Positions 50,776 through 64,000 of a stretch of DNA of 64,000 bases are shown piece after piece; the stretch's first letter is position 1; the number at the start of each line of letters is the position of its first letter. This stretch comes from Pterobdella sp. o SKG-2022 (Eukaryota; Annelida; Clitellata; Hirudinida; Piscicolidae): contig OZ038320.1 in the NCBI GenBank assembly GCA_964035795.1, positions 20,602,589-20,666,588 on the forward strand. The letters are read 5' to 3'. Below the pieces are notes generated by a model. The model made no database searches, was not told the DNA's origin, and saw nothing but the letters and a program-made list of their open reading frames with translations. Position numbers and translations under genes: made by a program.

Positions 50776-53700
50776 ATGATTACTCCATGGTTTAAAATAG
50801 ATCAAAATGATGAGTTTGTCATCATAACCATAAAAGCCAAACATGTAAAGGTAACTATCAAAACTTAATTTTTGTAAAGTTAATTTTTAATTTATAATAT
50901 TTTCATTAAATTAGATCTCAGCAGATTCTGAACCAGAAATTCATATAGAAAATTTTGAGTTTAAATTTTTTTGCAACCCATATTATTTAAGGTATGCTGA
51001 AGTTTGCTTTTCATAACTTATTTATTTATGATTAAACAGAAAATAGTAATCAAAGGCTTAAATAAAAATTTTTTTGATAAACATTTGAAGATTGCATTTC
51101 ACACATTCATTAGTTGAAGATGGAAGAGAAAAGGCTGAATACAATGATGGTAATTCAAAAAAATTTTTTGATATTGGAATATTTTTAGTTAACAAATATA
51201 TTTTATATTGATTTCTATTTTCATCTGATGGAAGTTGTTTGCAATTTGAAAAGTTGTAAACTAATAAATCATTTATAATCATTATGTTTTCACTTTTCAT
51301 CCTATACTTTGTTGGCTATTTTTTTATTCATATCTTATATTATTTAAATAAAAAATATTTTTACCAATACTTTTATGCAGGTTATTTCATTATAAAAGTT
51401 CCAAAGTTGAACTATGCTGAAAACTTTGAAGATCTCCACATGCTAACAAAACTTCTCACACCATATGGTAAAACTTCAGCTGCTGCACCCAACATTGAAG
51501 CTATTGGTTTGCATATGTATATAAAATTTAAGTATTGAAATGATTTTTTTTTAGTTTTTATGGTAAAGTTTAGAATTATTAATTTAAAATTTTCAATTTT
51601 GGTTTGAGAAGAAGGTGAAATTATTGAGGAGGAAGAAGAAGAGGAGGAGGAGTTTAATTGGCATATAGAGCAAAAGATAAATATTGAAGATGTTTCTATT
51701 AAACTTCCAAAATATGGTTTTGCTCACACAAGAGAAGGAGTTTTTAAAAATCTTCAAGTATAGTTTGAGCTTTTATGTTTATCAATTATTGTTCTTCAAC
51801 TTTAATTTATTATTCTTTATCTTATACAAGTCTCATTTATTTGAGAACTTATCCAAGTTCTACTCTAAATCAATGTTATGATGAGCTTCAGTATAATGGG
51901 AAAATTAATGATCATTTATCACTTATTGATATGTATCACAAAAGTCAGCTGATTGTTTCAATTATATTATTTGTTAGGAATCTTAGGTGTGTTTTCTTCA
52001 AATGAAGATATGTTATTTCTTTTCAATTTTCAAACTCACTTGCATGCTTATTTTAGTTTTGCATCCTTTTCTTAAAACATCTTTTATACTTTTAAAAAAT
52101 GTGTTTCCCACTTGTTTTACCTTGGTAAGGTTGATTTATTGAAGTATGTTACCGAGATAACTTTTTTTCTCACTATTCTTCTTATGTTATTGAATTGTTC
52201 TGCTTTATCAGTTATTTACTACGTATGATACTCTGTAGATTTTTCTTATATATTTTAGTTTTTAGGTTTCAATTTTTTCAAAGTTTGCTTTTGTTGGGTT
52301 CCATTTTGGGTAGATGTATAAAAGAATGGGTCTCATATGTTATGTTCGTTTTAATTCTATTTTTTTGGTCTTTTCAGGTGTTAAGTATGGGGTATTTCAA
52401 AGTTTTTATGATTGATTTTCAATTTTTTCTTTACTTCTATTTTCATATTGAGTACATTTTTAGTGTTGTTTTACATAAGTTATTGATTTGTTATTTGTAT
52501 GTTTTAAATGTTTTATTTTGAGGTTGTATTAATGATATCTAACCATGCTTTTTTGTTTGAATTAAAGTAGACGTAAAATAGCTGGAACTCAATATAATAG
52601 AAACAAACACTATGGTTTATTGAGAAACTTAATACATTCGTAAGAATATCTTACATTATCAAGTGTCAATTGATAATGTATTAACGGTCATTTTGTGGAA
52701 TTTTTTTGTTGATCCATTTCTGTTCCTTTGAAAAGATAAATGATAAAAAGTATTAGAGAAAGGCAATCTTGTTACGCCATAACTGTTTTTAAGCAATTTA
52801 TATCTATCATAGGTGTGAAAATTCATTATTTCTTTTCAGCATTATTTAGGTGATGTGATAGACTTGAAAAATGCTGATAGTGTAAAGGAAGAAGATAGAA
52901 AAATTCAAAAAACAAAACAAGAAGAAGAATGTTTTGATGAGGAACATTATTTGTATGTCTAATTAATATTTCGGTTTCTATTATTTTTTATAACCCACTC
53001 TTTACAGAGCAGACTTATATGAAACAGACATGATTGAGCATCTGATAAAATACAAGCCTCCATGGATTGCAGAGTCAAAACATCTTGAAATACATAAGTT
53101 CACTGACGATGAAGAAGAAGCCTTATTGAAACTTCCTCGGAAACAATATATCTTAGGTTCATTAGATTGCTATGATTACTGTTGTAAATTAATCTATTCA
53201 CCACATTCTTGATTATTTATTTCTGGTGCTTGGTGTGCACGTAGCAATCACAGAATAGTTAACTGTCAAAATAAATCCAGGACCACCAACCTTCTTTCCA
53301 CCAGATTCTTGACCGTCAAAGGTCTAGTAAATTTATTGAAAAAATTTTCGCTAGCCGAAGACTTCCTAAAATACAATCTCAATTTGCTCTGCAAAAAACA
53401 AAAATTAGGAAAGAAGACAAAATACGTTTTAAAAATTGTTCTTTTCATTTGATACAAACCTTATGAACTGGCCCTCCTCATTAGAAAAGGATGGATAAAG
53501 CTCAAAGCAATATCGGGCAGAATAGCCACACTCGAAGGTTCATTTAAAGAAATAAAATTCAAAATAGTCAACTGTTTTGGTCTCATTTAAATGTTAGCTA
53601 CTAAGCACTATGACATTTATGAGACTTTTCTGCAGCAGCTGAAAACCAGCATCAAGGCAAAGAGACTTCAATGAAAAAATTGGCAGGTGATCTCAAAAAG

Positions 53701-56700
53701 TCCAACATAAATGAGTTTTGCAAGAAGACGTGAAAAAAATAATAGCAGTCTTCTGAATGAATTCATGGTCACAAACAACTTTATAGCAACAAATACACTG
53801 TTTCAACACTCAGCAAGACACCTAACAGCATGGCAAAGGAAGCTAAAAGATAAAATAATTGACAACACTATTGACTATTATTTTATAATAAAATGAAAAA
53901 ATTGATAATAGGCTTTAGAAGTTATTCAGCTATAACCACATCAACAGATCATAAGCTTGTTAAAATGAAACTCACAATACTCAAAATCCATCAAATTTTG
54001 AATCTAGCTCTCACCAAAACAGGACAACTGGACTTTTACCACCCAATAGATAACTTTCTAAACCTTGTTTCCAACAACTATTCAAACATTGAAGCTTTCC
54101 AAAATATTGTGCTCAAATCTGCTTTGAAATTTTTCAAAAAACTAGAAAACAAACTCTCTCTAAATGAGAACTCAGACATCAAAAACAAAATCAACGGAAT
54201 TAGGAAAAAACTAAATAATTGTAAAATGAATCATTCAATAAAAATCAAACTAAATAAAGAAAAGCACTACCTACAAAAACAAATCAACAAAAGTTATTTT
54301 AATAATAGCCAAACTATAACAGAAGAACAATTGAAGGACATTGAGAACTTCAACTACAATTCAAAAATGTACAAAGCTATAAAATTTTTTAAAATTAATA
54401 ACTTCATCAACAAAGCACCTCCACCTACTCCATACAGCAACCAGGATTTAACCACACATCACAACACCACCACCACAATACTTACTACACAAATACTAAA
54501 ATTCATAGAAATCAGACTCAATCATGAAACTAAAAGTGATAGATTTTTTGGACATGATAAAATTCAAGCTGAATTAGTAAAACTTTTAAATATAACAACT
54601 ATTGAAAAACTCACTCATATTATAAACTCAGCCGTCAACAATGAACTACCCCATGAATTAGGATTAAGTATATTAATTCCCATAACAAATCTAGACAAAA
54701 CGAAAAATGTACAAATACTAGGTCCACAATACTACTCATAATAAAAAAAAATAATTTCAAACATAACCCTTGCTAGAATTTTACCATCAATTGAAAAATT
54801 CATTCCACACAACCAAGCAGCCTACAGAAAAGGGAAATCAATAGAAGATGTCTGAACCTACAATATGAGAATTGCCGGTACAATAACTTTGGGCAACACT
54901 GAAGATTCAAGGCATAGATCTGTCATCTGCCTTTGATACAGTGAATTGTGGGAAACTTGTGAAAGTTATAGACAGCATTTGCGCACTTGAAGACTCAAAA
55001 GTAGGGAACTTTTTTTTTGAAAAACACAAAACTAAGAGTCAGAACGAACAAAGGAGGTCCCACTTTTGCAACAAACATAGGTGTCCCACAGGGTGACAGA
55101 CTCAGTCCAGCCCTCTTTACAACGTATTTAGAAGCAGCAATGAAAGACGTCAGAAAAAAAAAGCTCGCACAAGACGTAGCGTATGCTGATGACGTAGACT
55201 TCATAAGATGGTATAGACCTCGAAATTGTCGAAAAACTCTGGCTTCCTGGAAACTCCAAAGGATCAGAGCAAAAACTGAAACTCTTTCAATTGATGGAAC
55301 AAATGGTAAATAGAAGAAACGCAAAAAATTGGGAATGCTTCTCTACTCTTAAGAAAAATGGAAAAGAAGAGGAATCTAGCAATGATAGCCATGCGAAAAA
55401 TGAAAAAAATATGGACGTCAAGCATACCAAGACTGAAAAAAGTAAGAATTTATAAAGCGTATGTCCAATCCATTATGATTTTTGGCTGCAGCACTTAGTC
55501 GGTGAACAAAGAAATGGAAAGATCTATAGACAGTTTCAATAGAAGAATGGTAAGACACGCATGCGGAATCTTCTGGTCCAAACGCACGTCTACAAAAGAA
55601 GTAAACGTTCTCATTGAATCAGTGACATGTGAAGTGAAAAAACGACTCTGGCAGATGCTAGGCCACATTTTGCGTATGAAAGACTGTTCCAGCAAAAAAA
55701 GCAACTATTGATTCAATCAAAACCAAATAATAGACTTGAAACGTCACTTCTTATCAATAGAACTTGCATGACAGGAATTCATGGAAGTTGAAGGGAAGCC
55801 GTGCTTCGGTGAAAGAAAAACTCTAACTATTGAATCAACATTCATTTCTTAGTGTTTTTTGCAAACCCTAATAAATAAAACAAGTTCTTGATTAACTCAC
55901 AGATAAAAGACAAAAACGAATAGCCTTCTTGTCATTGGTTGATATTATTTACGCGTATGCATACGACTACAGAACAACTGAAGCTGAAAACAGTGTATGT
56001 TTTTATGATTTTTTCAACATTCATTAAATTTTTGAGATTTTACATTTTTGCTTAGTGAGTTTATAAATGTATATTAGTTAAAAGCACCAAGTTTGTTTTT
56101 TTCAACACAGTTGCTTTCTGAAACGCTATTTAAATTCACTTTAATTATACTATACGTAGTTATAAATAGTACTTCATATAAATAAGGTATGAGGAAAGTT
56201 TACTAAGGTTATCAATTGATAAGTTTATTGATATTAAAGCAAAAAAATTTTTCTTTGCTGCTTCGAATCCTAGACACCCGTGCCTCTTAGTACATTCTTT
56301 CCAAGATTGTTCTCTAAGTAGTAGTAGCTGAAGTGGTCCAATAATTGAACTTAGGTGTACCATTGAAATTTAATAAAAGTATCAGCAACATCTGTTTCGT
56401 CGATTTTTCAGCTACCTCAACCGTCATGGATTAAGAATCACTGGCAAGCTTAGCAGGTAGATACCTTATATAAAAGGCTACTATTGTTCTGAGAAGGCTC
56501 GAGTACGAGCAGATGAAGCACAATCAGCCACATTCAAAGTGAAATCAAATGTAAGGCAAGCACTACCTACTCTCGTCAACTATATTATATATTAAATACT
56601 TAATAAGGCGACTCAAGATTGTGAAACAGTAAAAGTTGAACCGATCAGACTTCAGCGTATGAATTAAATATGAGCATCATTGCTTTTAAAACAAAGTGTA

Positions 56701-58407
56701 TCATCTTACTGTTTAATCAGACCACCTGGCAGTAGAGTACGGAGTTTTGGAAGATGGGAAGTCAATTATCCATCTGCTCGACTGGACAGGCAGGATTTTA
56801 AAAATTGAAAGTATGCGATCTAAATAAGCTATCTAGTATTTTGTTGTCACTGCAAAGGCTACTTTCCAGTTAACACGTCAAAAACTTTATGTGACTATTA
56901 GTTTCGTTCTTCTTCAATGAAACCTTGAATAGTTTGAATACGAGGTTTTCAGCTAGAAGAAAGTTTATTTCTATGCACTATCTTCTAATGTTGTAAGCGT
57001 GTTTGCAACTAGATTAGTTGGTTGATCTCAATGAATGGCAACGTGGTGACACTATCGAATCTTATAACTGGCTAGAAATTTTTTATGGAAGAATAGAGTG
57101 GTTTGCGGTGCTATTTTTGCTGAAAAAGAAGCTTTCTCAATCTGACCTCGATGATGGCTGTTATATAATATAGGATTTTTTAAGCTTCGAAATTAAATAT
57201 GATTGTATCGGAATAATATTGTTGAGGGTAACAATATTTAAGGTTGATACAATCTATAAATGATGACCAACGGTCAGATTGTTATGCTTTATACTCTGAA
57301 TCACGTTTCAATGTTAGATTGATGTTTAGATTATATCATGAAGAAAAAGGAATTTAATTATGAATATTATAATAATTTTAATGATTAATAATTAAGGATT
57401 TGATTGATTGATTATCAGATGAATCAAATTTAGCCCCTGTTTTCATTGTTTCTGTTTCACTATTTTGTCGTTATTTCATCATTTTTGTGATTTTAACATA
57501 TTTTTCATCAGATTGCTTGTTTTTAGATATATCAAAAATAGAAGCTTCAAAAATAAAGAAAATTTCAAATTTGAAATATGAATTTCAAAAATTAAAGTGT
57601 TTTAAAGGTAGAATCTGGTTGGACGATATGCAAACTGAGCAGCACGTTGAGTTGGTTGGACTATTTTGAAGATTTCACTTCAGTTGTCATTTCTTGTATC
57701 CGAAGATCTTTAATCTTTCCTCTGTACAGAAATTTCTCTCTATCAATTGTTGTGTTAAAAGACGTAATAGCTATTTTAAAAAGAGGTACCTCGGTTGAAT
57801 TTTGTTCAAGAATTTGAACAACATATATTATTTATTTTTAATTTTTGTGACAAATTTATTAAAACAGGTAGAGAATATGTAATCAGTCGTCTGTTGCATC
57901 TCAAATCATTGTTATTGGACCAAGACGATCATTACTTGCTCAATCAACTTTACATTGACGATTATTGTTGCTGGTTACAAAGTTGCCAAGATAAACCTTT
58001 ATACAAAATCGCAAATCGTTTAGATGAGGTGAATTGGCTGATGCATTGTCATATTTTAGTTTGAAATATTCGTTAAAGTTTGAAATATTTTTTGTTTAAC
58101 TAGGCTTTCAAAAATATAATGTGAAATTTTTTGATTTCAGGTAATAGTGAGCAAAGATGACTTGACATTAAATTTGATAGAACTTGAGCAAGCCGCTGAA
58201 TTATTGTTGTTTAAAAAGAAAGATAAAAATCGTATTACTGTTATTGAAGCTATCGATGACAGCGATGATGATGAAATTGAAGAATGTGTTCAGAATAGAT
58301 CTACTGATGATGAAGATAATGGTTTGAAAGCTAGCAAAAATGAAGATTTCATTGACCAAAAAAATATCGATACGTGTGTTGATAAAATAAATACATTGAG
58401 TTTGTGA
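50776..58407 (+). CDS. SHQ1: SHQ1, H/ACA ribonucleoprotein assembly chaperone
   Basis: Eleven exons: 50776-50850, 50915-50991, 51091-51149, 51381-51506, 51609-51757, 52840-52952, 53008-53156, 55903-55994, 57608-57785, 57868-58028, 58141-58407. All phases match, giving 481 residues (human protein 577). SHQ1 holds dyskerin/Cbf5 before H/ACA snoRNP and telomerase RNP assembly. The N-terminal CS domain begins MITPWFKIDQ and includes FEFKFFCNPYYLR, EDGREKAEYNDGYF and NFEDLHMLTKLL. An acidic Glu run (about 113-127) precedes FNWHIEQ. The SHQ1-specific domain includes EHYLADLYETDMIEHLIKY, SLVDIIYAYAYDYRTTEAEN, VESGWTICKLSSTLSWLDYF, CIRRSLIFPLYRNF and QLYIDDYCCWLQ, ending with LIELEQAAELLL and an acidic tail. 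The exon 5 acceptor could shift by 3 nt. Intron 7 carries a dead LINE. AATAAA lies at 58579. Confidence 0.93.
51758..52839 (+). other. Intron 5 of SHQ1
   Basis: A 1.08 kb intron, very T-rich on the plus strand. Frames at 51775-52005 and 52195-52521 are long but built of Phe/Leu/Tyr/Ile codons from the T-rich sequence. A foldback family A copy lies at 52637-52685. Confidence 0.5.
52637..52685. repeat. Foldback repeat, family A (short hairpin)
   Basis: CATTCGTAAGAATATCTTAC followed by ATTATCAA, a short loop, then TTGATAATGTATTAACG. It shares the TTACATTATCAAG core with the copy at 8843-8949 and lies in SHQ1 intron 5. Confidence 0.5.
53270..55860 (+). mobile_element. Near full-length but decayed LINE (endonuclease plus RT) in SHQ1 intron 7
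   Basis: In order: a decayed start of the APE endonuclease (TKSRTTNLL... about 53276), SLLNEFMVTNNFIATNTLFQ and IDNTIDYYFI (endonuclease end, 53735-53890), STDHKLVKMKL (the S-D-H motif, 53940-53970), a lysine-rich linker, GHDKIQAELVK (G.D.I..E..K, 54551), LGLSILIPITNLDKTKN, then GVPQGDRLSPALF (PQG motif, 55080), VAYADDVDFI with catalytic YADD at 55182-55193, and the C-terminal block SFNRRMVRHACGIFWSKR plus LWQMLGHILRM (55530-55680). At least three frameshifts or stops make it inactive. It is inserted in the same orientation as SHQ1, and the SHQ1 exons on both sides still join in phase. Confidence 0.85.
55995..57607 (+). other. Intron 8 of SHQ1
   Basis: A 1.6 kb intron starting with a strong GTATGT donor. 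It contains a splice-flanked open segment at 56721-56810 (acceptor ttaatcag, donor gtatgc; frame HLAVEYGVLEDGKSIIHLLD then WTGRILKIE) that stops in the SHQ1 reading phase, and otherwise unassigned sequence. Confidence 0.45.
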
Positions 58408-60840
58408 ATTTTTTGATTAAATTTTCATCATATTTCTCTCAAAGATTGCGTAATAATTTTTTCTAAATAAGCCGACTTGCAATCAGATATCAAACTAAAA
58501 AAATGTGAAGTTTTGTCTGACAAAATAATGAATATTATAGGCAAAAACTTGAAAAAAAATCTTCTTCGTGTCTGTCCAAATAAAAGAAATATTTTCTTTA
58601 TTTCAATGTTACACCCTGAGTTTTTATGACTGCAAAACTAAAGCTTAATTAATCTGGTGTAGTAACTTTTCGATCTAAGAATCTAGTCGTACAACGAGAC
58701 AAATTAATTCAATATTATACGTGGTAGAATTTTTCTTGATCAAAGGTTATTCAATCATCACAAAATAATTTTAAGATTTGAGTTGATGAAACGGAATTTT
58801 ATTTACCCTAAAAAGCATAAACCCGTAAACTCAAAGTTATCATCAGTGAAAAGTGAATTTTCGTAATGTTTCAAGTTTCAAAATTTACATTTAAGATTTA
58901 TCACTGTTGTAGAAAAAGAACTAATTTTTACGAGTTTGTAGTGAATGCGTTACAGCTCGAATATCAAATGACTCCCAGGATGTTGTGTGACGTTTGCTAG
59001 AAGAAATGTGTGGGAGAAATGATTTATTGTAAAGAAAAGAAAAGCAGAAAGGTGGAAATGATGTAAGAGATTGGAAGGGATTTCCAATTAATAAGTTTTT
59101 TCAATTTATCGTATTGAATTCAATTTATTCTAAAACTTGTACCAAGATAAAATCTAAAAAATGATTAATTATTTCAGATATTTTTTTTTATTTATTTCTT
59201 ATTGAAACTTTAAAAACAAGTCTCAAGCTGTGTTGATCATATCCTGTAAATAGGTTGTAATTGCATGATTAATCAATTGAATTTATAGCTGTGCTAGTTT
59301 CTCACAATTAGACAATCGCTAATATTCGTTATCTAGAATTTTTGTGCTTTATTGAAAATGCTTTCATTTGAAAAATTTAATTAAAAAATTTAATTTTAGT
59401 TTAATAAAAATAAATATAAAAATATTGGTTTGTTCAAATAATTTCTGTTCAAATCTTCAAGATATAGTCTTAAAATAACCATTTGATTGCTAATGCGATA
59501 AATACAGTCACGATTGTTTGGCATTCATTGCTCAAACCCTAACTACGAATGAACGAGCTTAAAATTTGATTACTTATCTTAAGCTATCTTTTGAATTTCT
59601 CATCTTAAGGGTCATTATTTTTTAATGAGTAGAGAGTGCAATTTAAAACATTCTCATCCATGAATTTCAAATTGCTATTATTTTTAATTAAAAATTTTGA
59701 AGTTTTCATTTAAAAAAAAAGTTTCAGAAATTTATATAAAGTTTTCTATGAATTTATCGATAGTAGTATCATTTTTGAGTGATACCGGCTAAACAATATA
59801 GTATTAAATGTCAACAAGCAATTCAAGATAGCACTGACATCAATGGAAATGCAAAAAAATCCTAAACTATATTTCAAAACGTTGTTAAGAAAATAATTAA
59901 ATTTGGTTGTTGAAATGAGGTTTTTGGTTCTATTTTAAAAATTTGTTGTTGTGCATATTATAAATAGAATTTTCAAATAATTGAATTATTCAAACGCAAA
60001 GATTTCACGTCACTAAATGGCATTTATTTTTAATAGCCATTTATGGAATTTAAAAATAAAAAATTCTTCATTCACATGATTTATTATTATTTATTGTCTT
60101 TAAGACCATCTCTTGTTCAAAAGTTCGATAAACTTCTTTTAAAACCTTTTATGAAAATTCATGTCTGGTATTCGTAAAAAACTTCTGAAATAAGCTATAA
60201 ATGCAAGTAATTGTCAACAAAAAAACTATTTTAAATTTTTCTTAAGGATTTTCGGTTGAATTTATTTTACTTTTTCAGCAAATTAAAACTTATAGTAAAG
60301 TCGAAATGACAACCCATTTGTTTATTTTCTTGAAACTTTTGAACATATGTTGAAAATAGAAAAAATTATTCTATAAAATCAGATTTTCTTTAGCTTGAAA
60401 TAAATTTCTTTTTAATGCTTGAAGATTCTTACTAGGATATTTACAATTATAATGTTCAAAGTTTCTTGAAAGCATTTCATCAAGTGAAAATCTTTCAAAA
60501 AAGAATTTTTTTAAAAGTTTATAAGAGTATAAAACTTTTCTCGTAAGCTATTATGAAAACTTTCTTATATAATTTCTAAAAATAACGACACACCTAATTG
60601 GTTAGGAGATGATCCATTTATTAGTTATAAGCTTTCAAGTATCACAGTTGTCTATTTAAATAATTATACCATTGAATTTATGCTTTCATATAAGTGATTT
60701 TTCGTAAACATATTTCGAATTGTTTTATTAACTATTTTAACTGCTCGAGTATATTTTTAAAAAATAATTTTTCAATTAATTTCATTTCAATTTCGCCTTT
60801 TCGATAAATTTTTTTCTCAGTTTTAATTTAAGACGCATCG
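58408..60840. other. SHQ1 3' end and AT-rich spacer to the KLF gene
   Basis: It starts with the SHQ1 3' UTR and its AATAAA (58579-58584), 171 nt past the stop. The remaining 2.2 kb is AT-rich with no supported gene. It should include the KLF promoter; a polypyrimidine stretch ending in ttttctcag near 60820 could be the 3' end of a 5' UTR intron. Confidence 0.4.
58579..58584 (+). terminator. Polyadenylation signal of SHQ1
   Basis: A canonical AATAAA, the first downstream of the SHQ1 stop codon at 58405-58407. Confidence 0.6.
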
Positions 60841-62567
<1,727 letters not shown>

Positions 62568-64000
62568 AACTAACTTTCCAGATAAATTTGTAAAAAATAA
62601 AATCTTCCTACGTTTTTTAATGAACTTGAAATAATTAATTGGTTTCAACTAACAGAGTTCACGTTTGGTTGTTATCAAAGTATTTTTTCGTTTATGAAAC
62701 TAAATCAATTTGTTCATTCGAGTTAATTTTATAATCGAATAAAAATACTGTCTAAAAATATTTTTGCTTCATTCATGAACATTTATAATGCAAGTTTCAA
62801 AACAATATATGCATTTTATAGACAAAATAGTTGAATATTATCGGGTTTTAATCACTTCTTTTTTCAATAAACTTTCTGAAACGTTATAAATTAATTTTTA
62901 AACATGAAATAAATTTTTATTTCGAAAATATTTTTGTAAAAGATAAATATCATTTGAACGCTGGCAACTTTAACAATCCATTCCATGAATGTATAAAAGA
63001 ATTTGAAAATTTTCCTAAAAGTAAACTCAATTTGTTTGTTTTAAGGACTTACATCTTATCCCTTGAAAATTAAAAAAAAATAAACTTGGAATAAAATTTA
63101 TTTTTATAAGTAGAAAAATTTAAACAAAAATTAGAGAGGCTTGGAAATATTTTTGGGGAACTAAATAATTTGCTTAGAAGAAGCATAATTTTTTGAAAAA
63201 AATGAAACAACTTGTGTATTTGCATAAAACATTCTAAAATATTTGATTGTTTTTTTTTATATTAAAATTGCTCACCAGCAACTGTGTATTTCCTCAAAAA
63301 ACCCCCTTTTTCTCATATGACTTGGTTGAAATTTTCAAAAAACTCAGTTTAAGCTTAGTGGAGACTTCTGAAAAGAAAGTTCGAATAAATAATGCATAGT
63401 AAAAAATACTTTAATCAAAATAAAAGACCTTTAAATGTTGCTATTTATAATCTCAAGAGGCTAAAAATAATAAGCTCATTGTTGTTACATTTTTCAAAAA
63501 CTATTTCTATTTGGAATGTTTTCAACGTTTGTGGCATGTTTTATACATTGAATAATAACTAATAATTTCTATTTAAACAAAATTTGATTCATGTATGTAT
63601 TCATTATTTCAACTTACCCTAAACTCAAGTTTTGTATAGTTCTCAGATGGCGTTGTTGTGTTTTTATATGATGAAAGTATTAGAAATCCACACAAAAAAT
63701 GACTTCTTTCAAAGTCTTTCATAAGTTTTGACTTCACTAGAAAAAAAAAGTTTTATGATACATGGCAGTGTCGTTCTTATAGCTTGGTTTGTAGACTTGT
63801 TCCGTATTGGATGCTGAGTATTTCTAGGACGTTAAACATCTTATATGATTGATCTATTAGACCCTGCGTGTGGAGTTATCGTTCGATTAAACATACATTA
63901 TGAGAAGTTTTTTTTGTTTGTAGTGGTGGAGATGATGGTGGATTTTTTGGTGGTGGTGTTGGTGGTTTTGTTGTTTGTGTCGTTTTGCTTATGTAGCTGT
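62568..64000. other. KLF 3' flank and AT-rich DNA ending in a GGT-rich tract
   Basis: An AATAAA at 62596-62601, only 29 nt after the stop, is the nearest polyadenylation signal; another AATAAA is near 62738. The rest has no supported gene. At about 63924-63976 a GGTGGTGG-rich tract occurs; it is read as a simple repeat, though a Gly-rich coding exon running off the window cannot be excluded. Confidence 0.4.

Noticed and set aside
52195..52521. 108-codon hydrophobic open frame on the plus strand
   Set aside because: Generated by T-rich DNA in SHQ1 intron 5; nearly all residues are Phe, Leu, Ile, Tyr and Val without a recognisable protein pattern.

Overview
Overall character. The window is strongly AT-rich animal DNA with spliced genes, GT-AG introns from 55 nt to about 22 kb, and a heavy load of decayed retroelements. 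The recognisable genes are metazoan: a pyrokinin/CAPA/neuromedin-U-type neuropeptide GPCR, a Kruppel-like factor, the H/ACA RNP chaperone SHQ1 and a patatin-family gene. The GPCR type points to a protostome, probably an arthropod or other ecdysozoan. I cannot name the species. All exon models were built by hand from the sequence: splice sites, reading phase and conserved family blocks.

Layout. 722-1931: internally deleted non-LTR retrotransposon. 2973-26213 (minus): a two-exon GPCR gene split by a 22.2 kb intron. That intron holds LINE remnants, a tRNA-derived SINE, foldback repeats, a ~920 bp ACTT tetranucleotide array and several coding-like segments that may be exons of a nested minus-strand gene. 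26-33 kb: intergenic LINE/SINE debris and an ATTG microsatellite. 33773-36153 (minus): 3' part of a coiled-coil gene. 37-43 kb: more LINE/SINE debris. 43176-49731 (minus): a complete 13-exon patatin-like gene. 50024-50223: a 200-N assembly gap. 50776-58407 (plus): a complete 11-exon SHQ1 gene, head-to-head with the patatin gene, carrying a decayed LINE in intron 7. 60841-62567 (plus): a two-exon KLF gene. 62568-64000: AT-rich flank ending in a GGT-rich tract.

How the genes relate. They are unrelated single-copy eukaryotic genes, not an operon or gene cluster. The patatin-like gene and SHQ1 are divergent and may share the ~1 kb region between their start codons.

Most notable observation. The patatin-like gene has a fully consistent open 13-exon model and well-conserved family blocks, but its nucleophile Ser and catalytic Asp are both Gly and its oxyanion-hole glycines are altered. 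It therefore looks like a maintained pseudo-lipase rather than a decayed gene.
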